Source: Candidatus Omnitrophota bacterium
Lineage (GTDB): Bacteria > Omnitrophota > Gorgyraeia > Gygaellales > Profunditerraquicolaceae
Length of the DNA: 10,804 nt
Direction of reading: 5' to 3'
NCBI GenBank assembly: GCA_016212045.1
Contig: JACRHO010000010.1
Span: forward strand, 1-10,804
Shown: positions 6,385 through 10,804 of the stretch, piece by piece
Layout: every line of letters starts with the position of its first letter
How positions within the stretch are numbered: the stretch's first letter is position 1
Notes under the pieces: generated by a model
Told to the model about the DNA's origin: nothing
The model's database searches: none
Seen by the model: the letters and a program-made list of their open reading frames with translations, nothing else
Made by a program: the position numbers and the translations under genes

Positions 6385-6418
6385 AACCTTTATCACACCT
6401 ACGCGGTGTGGGAAGGTT
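6385..6418. other. Hairpin-forming inverted repeat in the tRNA-Leu leader
   Basis: Outer arms AACCTT/AAGGTT and inner arms CACACC/GGTGTG around the loop TACGC. It sits exactly at the predicted start point, directly after the -10 box. It may be an operator or a 5' leader hairpin removed in tRNA maturation. There is no T tract, so it is not a terminator. Confidence 0.55.
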
Positions 6419-6432
6419 TAAGGTTTAATCTT

Positions 6433-6515
6433 GCGGAAGTGGCGGAATGGCAGACGCGCTAGCTTCAGGAGCTAGTGGGGGCAACCTCATGAGGGTTCAA
6501 CTCCCTCCTTCCGCA
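6433..6515 (+). tRNA. tRNA-Leu (anticodon CAG)
   Basis: The acceptor stem GCGGAAG/CTTCCGC is a perfect seven pairs. The anticodon stem CTAGC/GCTAG encloses the loop TTCAGGA, giving CAG, which reads CUG. The long variable arm (class II) and the T arm GAGGG-TTCAACT-CCCTC confirm leucine. CCA is not encoded; the discriminator is A. It is the only plus-strand gene supported here. The recombinase gene ends 34 bp beyond its 3' end, so the tRNA is the likely integration target, and its intact 3' end may be supplied by the element. Confidence 0.96.
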
Positions 6516-6518
6516 CTA
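6498..6518. other. Probable attachment site in the tRNA-Leu 3' end
   Basis: Tyrosine recombinases encoded next to a tRNA 3' end commonly use the T-arm and acceptor end as the crossover core. The recombinase gene here converges on this end. I searched the window by eye for a second copy of CTCCCTCCTTCCGCA and found none, so the exact core is not defined and the partner site is outside or lost. Confidence 0.4.
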
Positions 6519-6549
6519 TTTATTCCCCATCTCGTCGCTAAACCTGCAT

Positions 6550-7644
6550 TTAACCATTTTTTGGCACACGCTTTGGCACAAATCTATCAGAGAGCGGACT
6601 GACCTTTAGCTTTGTTACCTTAAGCCCTCTGGTAATTCCTTCTGTAGTGGAATGTGTATAATGCTCTAAGATAGTCCTCGTGTCTTCGTGCCCGGTTAAT
6701 TGTTTTACGTTCTCTATGTTCGCCGTCTGATCCAAAACCGCTGTTACTACCCAATGTCTGAATGAATGGTTTGTAATATGTTTACTGATATTTAATTCCC
6801 TACACGCCTTTCTCACCCATTTCAATAGCGCATTTCTGCCGATGTCTCTGGCTTCCTTCTTTTGAGGGGGTATCAATAAGCCATCTACTTTATATTGATC
6901 AGTGCGTTTAAGAAAAAGGATATGCTCATGTATAACCATACAATCCTCATCCGTAAGTTTAGCCAGCCTCTCTACGCCTGTTTTAGTATGCCTGACCGTT
7001 AAGGTCCTATTTTCCAAATTGACATCGCTAACCGCCATTTTAATAAACTCCCCCATCCTCCAGCCCCTGGTCATCACAAAATAAATCCAGATATAGAATT
7101 TAGGGCAGTTATTCCTAAACCAGTCAAGGATCTGCTGGCGTTCTGTGTTTGTGGGCATATCCGGAATTTTTGGGTTTTCCTTCTCATATTTTATAATCTT
7201 AAGGTTACACTTAATCTTTAGGCCCTGCTCCCTTGCGTCCGCTACCAACTGCTTTAGATAACAAATATCCCTGTTAATTGTGGCATTGGCTATTCCCTCT
7301 GCTTTGCATTCATTCTTATAGTTGTTGATGAAGGATTCAGTAAGGGCATCATAGAGAGAACTGATTTTATTTTTTTCCGTGTATCCTGCATAACGCTCAA
7401 TCATTTTATTAAATTTCTCGGTAGTTATTGGTGTTTTGCCGCTACGTACAACAAAATCTCTGGCGTATTCAGCAAAAGAACAATTACCTTTAATCAGCCT
7501 CTCGCCCTCTATCTCCCGCCGGTAGGCCTCTTTCTCCGCATCTTTCTTGGAATACTCGGAATTCTTAAGGGAGGCAAAATAGCGCTGCTTATCCACTATC
7601 CACCAAATGCGCCAGCTTTTCTTCCTTGAAACTACTCCTGCCAT
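6550..7644 (-). CDS. int: Tyrosine recombinase / phage-type integrase
   Basis: This site-specific recombinase integrates or excises DNA through a covalent 3'-phosphotyrosine. At 364 aa it appears complete. Residues 1-50 resemble the small arm-site DNA-binding domain of element integrases (KKSWRIWWIVDKQRYFASL). About 54-150 is the helical core-binding domain. The catalytic domain, about 165-335, has Arg196 (GWRMGEF), Lys221 (HTKTG), His293-x-x-Arg296 (HSFRHW), His319 (LTGHED) and nucleophile Tyr329 (EHYTH): the full catalytic set. The ATG lies one base after the stop of the excisionase-like gene, so they are probably coupled; its own ribosome site is weak. The 3' end faces tRNA-Leu. It looks like an active element integrase rather than XerC/D, because of its length, N-terminal domain and tRNA context. 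Confidence 0.95.
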   Translation of the reverse strand: MAGVVSRKKSWRIWWIVDKQRYFASLKNSEYSKKDAEKEAYRREIEGERLIKGNCSFAEYARDFVVRSGKTPITTEKFNKMIERYAGYTEKNKISSLYDALTESFINNYKNECKAEGIANATINRDICYLKQLVADAREQGLKIKCNLKIIKYEKENPKIPDMPTNTERQQILDWFRNNCPKFYIWIYFVMTRGWRMGEFIKMAVSDVNLENRTLTVRHTKTGVERLAKLTDEDCMVIHEHILFLKRTDQYKVDGLLIPPQKKEARDIGRNALLKWVRKACRELNISKHITNHSFRHWVVTAVLDQTANIENVKQLTGHEDTRTILEHYTHSTTEGITRGLKVTKLKVSPLSDRFVPKRVPKNG

Positions 7645-7645
7645 A

Positions 7646-7810
7646 TTAGGTATTATTTCTTTCCTTCAAGGATTTTTCTACTTCTTTTAGATCATACCTA
7701 TTGTGCCTGCCCACCTGAATTGAGGGAATCTCTCCTTTTCGTCTTAGATAATCAACAGTGGAAACAGGGATACTAAATACCTTGGCTATCTCTGCTTTAT
7801 CTACATACAT
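7646..7810 (-). CDS. Excisionase-like MerR-type helix-turn-helix protein
   Basis: A 54-aa protein (56 if ATG 7816 is used) starting MYVDKAEIAKVFSIPVST, followed by VDYLRRKGEIPSIQVGRHNR and a YDLKEVEKSL helix. This is the helix-turn-helix plus wing (GEIPSIQVGRHNRYDLKEV) of the HTH_17/excisionase group, which bends attachment-site DNA and directs an integrase towards excision. The ribosome site GGAGAGG touches ATG 7816 but is well spaced for ATG 7810, so I chose 7810. It ends one base before the int ATG, and its start lies inside the end of the membrane-protein gene. It is too short for most ORF lists. Position and fold support an Xis role; a small transcription factor is the alternative. Confidence 0.85.
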   Translation of the reverse strand: MYVDKAEIAKVFSIPVSTVDYLRRKGEIPSIQVGRHNRYDLKEVEKSLKERNNT

Positions 7811-7967
7811 TTTCATCCTCTCCGATTACTAAAATCATTAAGCTAATAAGAACTACGCCAATAAAAAATTTTACGCCGAAGATTTCATGCCAGATAATCG
7901 CATTCATACTGACTAATACAGAAATTAAACCCACCTTTAATGTTTGCTGCAGGTTTTTATTCATCAT
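7797..7967 (-). CDS. Small two-helix membrane protein, overlapping the excisionase gene
   Basis: A 56-aa product with start MMNKNLQQTLKVGLISVLVS. Two hydrophobic stretches (about 12-26 and 33-49) are separated by a short polar WHEIFGVK segment, with a charged tail GEDENVCR. ATG 7967 follows GGGAGG by four bases, and an adjacent ATG at 7964 has better spacing. The last 14-20 bases overlap the excisionase start in another frame, so the pair is probably coupled. I do not recognise the family. Its place between the predicted operator and xis-int makes it the first gene of the element operon. A role in host-membrane interaction or exclusion is only a guess. That it is translated is supported by the good ribosome site and the tight overlap. 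Confidence 0.68.
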   Translation of the reverse strand: MMNKNLQQTLKVGLISVLVSMNAIIWHEIFGVKFFIGVVLISLMILVIGEDENVCR

Positions 7968-7984
7968 AAGGCCTCCCTCTACTT

Positions 7985-8013
7985 ATAATATGACTAATCA
8001 AATGATTAGAAAA
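7985..8013 (-). promoter_or_regulatory. Predicted promoter of the membrane protein-xis-int operon
   Basis: The -10 box TATTAT (7990-7985) lies 17 bp from a weak -35 TTTTCT (8013-8008). The operator palindrome at 7994-8009 fills the spacer and touches the -35, so a bound repressor would block polymerase. The predicted start leaves a very short leader before the GGGAGG. Confidence 0.5.
7994..8009. promoter_or_regulatory. Operator O1: CTAATCA-AA-TGATTAG palindrome
   Basis: A perfect palindrome with 7-bp arms and a 2-bp spacer. It shares the half-site TGATTAG with O2 (8223-8239) upstream of the XRE repressor gene. It lies in the predicted promoter of the int operon. Confidence 0.75.
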
Positions 8014-8027
8014 AGGGTAAAAAAAAT

Positions 8028-8204
8028 TTATATTATCCCTTGCTGCTTTAAAACTTTTCGGTAAATGTTGGACATATTCTTTCCGCGTTCCCACCTTGAA
8101 AGCGTTATGGTGGGAATATCTAATCTACGCGATAGCTGTTCCTGGGTAAGATTATATTTTGCCCTGTACTCTTTTATCTTCTCGGCGATTTGCTTATCTG
8201 TCAT
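8028..8204 (-). CDS. XRE-family (Cro/CI-like) helix-turn-helix repressor, 58 aa
   Basis: A single HTH_3 domain with almost nothing else. It starts MTDKQIAEKIKEYRAKYNLT, then QEQLSRRLDIPTITLSRWER with the classic Q-x-x-L-x-x-x-L helix-turn-helix (LTQEQLSRRLDI, then the recognition helix TITLSRWERGK), and ends in a basic tail. It should bind palindromic operators as a dimer and act as a switch protein for the element. The promoter TTGACA-17-TAGGTT lies 17-45 bases upstream with a palindrome across it; a near-identical palindrome lies downstream in the int-operon promoter. Ribosome site is weak (AGAG). It is the same strand as int but separated by the operon promoter. No cleavage or ligand domain exists, so induction must come another way. 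Confidence 0.88.
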   Translation of the reverse strand: MTDKQIAEKIKEYRAKYNLTQEQLSRRLDIPTITLSRWERGKNMSNIYRKVLKQQGII

Positions 8205-8220
8205 CTTGTGCTCTTGATTT

Positions 8221-8249
8221 AACCTATCATATGATTAGGCAATTGTCAA
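8221..8249 (-). promoter_or_regulatory. Promoter of the XRE repressor gene
   Basis: TTGACA (8249-8244), 17-bp spacer, then TAGGTT (8226-8221) preceded by TGA, an extended -10. The -10 is weak alone but the -35 is perfect. Operator O2 covers the -10 and much of the spacer, implying self-repression. Confidence 0.65.
8223..8239. promoter_or_regulatory. Operator O2: CCTATCATATGATTAGG
   Basis: The core ATCATATGAT is a perfect 10-bp palindrome flanked by CCT and TAGG. Its right half TGATTAG equals the half-site of O1. It overlaps the repressor's own predicted promoter. Confidence 0.72.
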
Positions 8250-8298
8250 GTATTATTTTTAACCTCCCTGCCCATTTTCTTCTGGTATCAAAATTATC

Positions 8299-8334
8299 TA
8301 AAAAACAGTCCCGAAAGAAAAAATCTTTCGGGAC
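8299..8334 (-). terminator. Intrinsic terminator of the right-hand operon
   Basis: The stem GTCCCGAAAG/CTTTCGGGAC is ten perfect pairs. On the minus strand it is followed by TGTTTTTTAGA, the expected T tract. It is the last of three hairpins after the 79-aa gene and separates the right block from the integration module. Confidence 0.88.
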
Positions 8335-8338
8335 TTTG

Positions 8339-8385
8339 AGCCGGATGTTGGAACCGGCTTAAACAGGCAATACCTTTGCCTGTTT
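8339..8385 (-). other. Two further hairpins between the 79-aa gene and its terminator
   Basis: AAACAGGCA/TGCCTGTTT (8361-8385, nine pairs, starting within the stop codon region) and AGCCGG/CCGGCT (8339-8359). Neither has a minus-strand T tract. The first is followed on the plus strand by TATTTTATCTT, so it could stop plus-strand transcription. Confidence 0.6.
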
Positions 8386-8624
8386 TATTTTATCTTATCT
8401 TTTATCTCTAAGAGTAACTTAACCCCTTCTGAAGCAACCATAAAGAAGAAGAAATAAAGTACTCCTACGATTAAAGTAACTAGCCCCATCCAGCGGGGAG
8501 TCTCAGGTGCACCGCCTCCTAAAAGAATGATGAAGCAGCTGAGTGTTCCTAAAGATAATCCTATCCAGGCTAATACCTTAAATATACCTGATGCTATGGG
8601 TAATACTTTGTAATCATTGTCCAT
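8385..8624 (-). CDS. Small two-helix membrane protein, 79 aa
   Basis: After a short polar start (MDNDYKVLPIASG) come two hydrophobic helices, about 15-37 (VLAWIGLSLGTLSCFIILLGG) and about 45-63 (WMGLVTLIVGVLYFFFFMVA), joined by a short loop GAPETPR, then an amphipathic tail SEGVKLLLEIKDKIK. The ribosome site GGAGGTG is seven bases before ATG 8624. It follows the 417-aa gene by 23 bp and ends in the hairpin cluster, so it is the last gene of this operon. I do not recognise a named family or function. Confidence 0.82.
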   Translation of the reverse strand: MDNDYKVLPIASGIFKVLAWIGLSLGTLSCFIILLGGGAPETPRWMGLVTLIVGVLYFFFFMVASEGVKLLLEIKDKIK

Positions 8625-8647
8625 CTTTTCACCTCCGTCTTTAGGGT

Positions 8648-9901
8648 TTAAAGTTTGCCTAAGACTAATCTGTCGGTTTTGCCGACAAAGTCTAAGTTTT
8701 CTATTTTCTGCTCGGCAAATCTTAAAGCAGTAATTGCCGGTAAATCTTTTACTAAAAAAGTTCCTGTCTCTGACCTTGTCGGGGAAATGCCTGGAGTAAG
8801 AGTTAAGTTTTCTCTGGCATACTGAAGTGGTCTACTGAGGCCTTGCGGTATGGATAAATCGCAAGTAAATCCGATGATATCTTCTTCTGGATTCGTCTGG
8901 GTAGGGCTATCCACTATCCTAGTTAAAACTATGTTCCTGAAGTTTATCCCTCCGCTAAAATAGTGTCTGGTGACTACAGTGGTGAAAAAGGGTTCAGTTA
9001 GCTTTTCTGAAAAAGAATAGCCATTCTTTACAGACCTCAGGTAGTCCTGGTAGATTTCGGCTTGGCTGTAGAGAAAAGTTGTCTCCGTATCTTTTAAAAT
9101 CTCAAAATCTACTGCCTGCAAAAGATAATCCTTTCTGACGTTGAACTTCTCTCTGTAGCATTTGGCTAGAATAAAGGCATGGAATACGTCTCTTAAATCC
9201 GCATAAGTGTAAGCCTCGTTTACTCTTTTTTCGATTAGCGGAAGTATTAACTCTTGCATCAGGCCAGAGGCGTAATCCTGGAGGGCTTTAAGTCTTTCGT
9301 CTTTTAGCTCCTGGTAATGGGTAAATTCTGACTCAAGGCAAACTTTAAGAGTTGCTTTAAGGATGGAAATTTGGTTATCTCTTTCGGCAATTTCCACCTC
9401 TCCCGGGACAATCCAGAATCTGTTCATCAGCGGGATTTTGTCCGCTGATCCTAATTCCTCTGCTTTTTTATAAACCTTAGCCCAGAATTCCCTACCTGCC
9501 TCTGAATTTTGGGGGTTAAACAGCGCTGCCGCATCGTCCTTTAACCTGAGGTCTGCGTTAAGCAGTATCCTGCCCAAGTCTGTCTCCGAAATGATGGGAT
9601 TTACTACTTTAGAGGGAGTATCAGGATTAAGATTGACCCAGAAGATATTTTCGCGCAGGATTAAACTTAAAAAGAAATACTCCAAGGATTTTTGGGTTGC
9701 CTTCTTGGTATCTAAGATACCTTCAAATTTGGCGGCTTTTTTGGCCTGAAAAGAAAAAGTAAGATGGATAAAACCTGATTTATTTTCCACTAAAACCGAG
9801 TTAAGCCTTACAGAGCTTATGTCCTCTAAAACTGCTTCTGAAGCTAGGCCAGAACCAGTAAATAAAATAACTAATAAAATTAAAAGAAGTCTTCTCTTCA
9901 T
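8648..9901 (-). CDS. Secreted or periplasmic protein of unknown function, 417 aa
   Basis: An N-terminal signal peptide (MKRRLLLILLVILFTGSGLA, likely cut near SEA) is followed by a soluble, mostly alpha-helical protein of no family I can name. Motif-like stretches are PSKVVNPIISETDLGRILLNADLRLKDD-type sequence at about 96-123 (in the order NPIISETDLGRILLNADL then RLKDD), FWAKVYKKAEEL, PLMNRFWIVPGEVEIAE, and TVVTRHYFSGGINFRNIVL near residue 310. There is no lipobox and no clear catalytic motif. It starts 3 bp after the upstream gene's stop and is followed by the 79-aa membrane protein, so the three are probably made together and may act at the cell envelope. The upstream gene also lacks a known domain. 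Confidence 0.85.
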   Translation of the reverse strand: MKRRLLLILLVILFTGSGLASEAVLEDISSVRLNSVLVENKSGFIHLTFSFQAKKAAKFEGILDTKKATQKSLEYFFLSLILRENIFWVNLNPDTPSKVVNPIISETDLGRILLNADLRLKDDAAALFNPQNSEAGREFWAKVYKKAEELGSADKIPLMNRFWIVPGEVEIAERDNQISILKATLKVCLESEFTHYQELKDERLKALQDYASGLMQELILPLIEKRVNEAYTYADLRDVFHAFILAKCYREKFNVRKDYLLQAVDFEILKDTETTFLYSQAEIYQDYLRSVKNGYSFSEKLTEPFFTTVVTRHYFSGGINFRNIVLTRIVDSPTQTNPEEDIIGFTCDLSIPQGLSRPLQYARENLTLTPGISPTRSETGTFLVKDLPAITALRFAEQKIENLDFVGKTDRLVLGKL

Positions 9902-9904
9902 CTT

Positions 9905-10804
9905 TTAAACCGCCCCTTCTAACTCTTTATTGGCCTTATCTAATTGTTCTAAATATTGTGTATCTACTTTTGTTCTCTCTATGGGCTTAAAGATGAGCTG
10001 TTTTATCTTTCCTTTGTCATCAAGGATGATGTTTCCTTTTTCATCGGTTACTGCTACAAGGTATTCCTTTAAGTCTGGGGGCAATTCAGAATAAAACTTG
10101 GGCTCTTTGGCTAAGGTGGCAACGATTAAGCCTAAACTTGAGAGGACCTCAGCTTCTGTGCCTCTTTTAACCAAGACATCTATTTTCTGGCCCCAGTAGC
10201 GCTGATTGTCTTCAAAAACAACCCTGATTGAGCCTTCAACCAAATAGGACTCAAGGCCTTTCATAGGGTAATCCTGTGGGATTTCCGGTATAACTACAAG
10301 TTCTCTGAACAAATCTTCAGTTAGACCCAATGCTTTTATAATTTTTGCTTTATCTAAATTAGGATTGAGGTTAATTAACCTCACGCGCAAGCCTTCGGGA
10401 ACTTCTTTATTCTGTTGGGATTTATAGAGAGCACGCACTGCTTCTTTGAAGCCATAGCCTTTTAGTTGCGGTATGCCTGTTGAGGTGTCAAGAAGAGCAT
10501 CCGCATCTATTTCTAGAGTTAAACCATTATAGGTGATATCCAAGGTATTTATAGTCATAATAGCTTGTTGAGTTAAAACAATATTATTTTCCTTATCGAG
10601 ATCAGCTATTGTTTTAGCAAAAGGATCGGATAGACTTGCGTGCAAATTTGGTAAGATATCTTCATAAACTCTCTTTATCTTTATGGCTAAATCTCTTTTT
10701 ACTTGTGGGATCTTAATGAGTAATCTACCATTAACAGAAGAGGCTTCTGTTTCTTCGATAATTTCTCCTTTCCATGTATCCCAAAACTTAAATTTATATT
10801 GACC
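9905..10804 (-). CDS. Large protein of unknown function, C-terminal 299 residues (5' end outside window)
   Basis: The minus frame is open from base 10804 to TAA at 9907-9905, so the gene continues to the right; the TTG at 10645 is not needed as a start. The visible part begins QYKFKFWDTWKGEII and includes a charged alpha/beta region with VRLINLNPNLDKAKIIKALG, VVIPEIPQDYPMKG, and a stretch VTDEKGNIILDDKGKIKQL resembling short beta-repeat text, then a helical acidic-basic end. There is no membrane segment or clear catalytic motif. It is followed after 3 bp by the secreted 417-aa gene, so it is in the same operon. I do not recognise it. The regular DEKGN/DDKGK pattern hints at an extracellular or structural protein, but that is weak. 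Confidence 0.8.
   Translation of the reverse strand, partial: GQYKFKFWDTWKGEIIEETEASSVNGRLLIKIPQVKRDLAIKIKRVYEDILPNLHASLSDPFAKTIADLDKENNIVLTQQAIMTINTLDITYNGLTLEIDADALLDTSTGIPQLKGYGFKEAVRALYKSQQNKEVPEGLRVRLINLNPNLDKAKIIKALGLTEDLFRELVVIPEIPQDYPMKGLESYLVEGSIRVVFEDNQRYWGQKIDVLVKRGTEAEVLSSLGLIVATLAKEPKFYSELPPDLKEYLVAVTDEKGNIILDDKGKIKQLIFKPIERTKVDTQYLEQLDKANKELEGAV

Noticed and set aside
8262..8285. Possible second attachment site (acctccctgcccatttt) resembling the tRNA-Leu 3' end
   Set aside because: Only about seven bases agree with the tRNA T-arm, which is no better than chance in this window.
9905..10645. Start of the right-edge gene at TTG 10645
   Set aside because: The frame continues without a stop to the end of the window and has no ribosome site at 10645, so the gene is better described as partial.

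Overview
The window reads as a bacterial chromosome segment of moderate to low GC. Nearly every gene lies on the minus strand, so gene order runs from right to left. The mix suggests a diderm candidate-phylum bacterium: a lipoprotein cell-wall amidase, MurI, queuosine genes, a tmRNA system and large proteins of no familiar family. I lean weakly towards something like Omnitrophota, but nothing in the sequence proves it.

Core block (1-6347, minus strand). A TATAAT promoter at 6319-6347 starts an apparent operon: AEC-family transporter, smpB, ssrA (tmRNA), slipin/stomatin-like SPFH protein, N-acetylmuramoyl-L-alanine amidase lipoprotein, glutamate racemase (murI), queD, queC. Gaps are very short or genes overlap (ATGA between AEC and smpB, TAATG between murI and queD, ATGA between queD and queC). 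SmpB and tmRNA form the trans-translation pair. The amidase and MurI serve peptidoglycan. QueD and QueC are steps in preQ0/queuosine synthesis. The main surprise is that queC is split in frame by an intein with a LAGLIDADG homing endonuclease. The intein begins at Ser131 of the reading frame, inside the conserved DYSGYPDC active-site segment, and runs off the left edge. Between smpB and ssrA lies a 106-bp imperfect palindrome built from about 10-bp GTTAC units.

Integration module (6356-8250). A tRNA-Leu(CAG) gene on the plus strand has a near-perfect sigma70 promoter. The 3' end of a complete tyrosine recombinase gene points at the 3' end of this tRNA, the classic layout of a tRNA-integrated element. 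Behind the recombinase are three small genes too short for routine ORF lists: an excisionase-like HTH protein, a 56-aa two-helix membrane protein whose end overlaps the excisionase start, and a 58-aa XRE-type repressor. Matching TGATTAG palindromes sit in both predicted promoters (repressor, and membrane protein-xis-int), which gives a compact self-contained lysogeny-like switch. I could not find the far attachment site.

Right block (8299-10804, minus strand). A partial large protein open at the right edge is followed by a 417-aa secreted protein, a 79-aa two-helix membrane protein, and a run of three hairpins ending in an intrinsic terminator. I do not recognise the families, and I cannot tell whether this block belongs to the host or to the integrated element.
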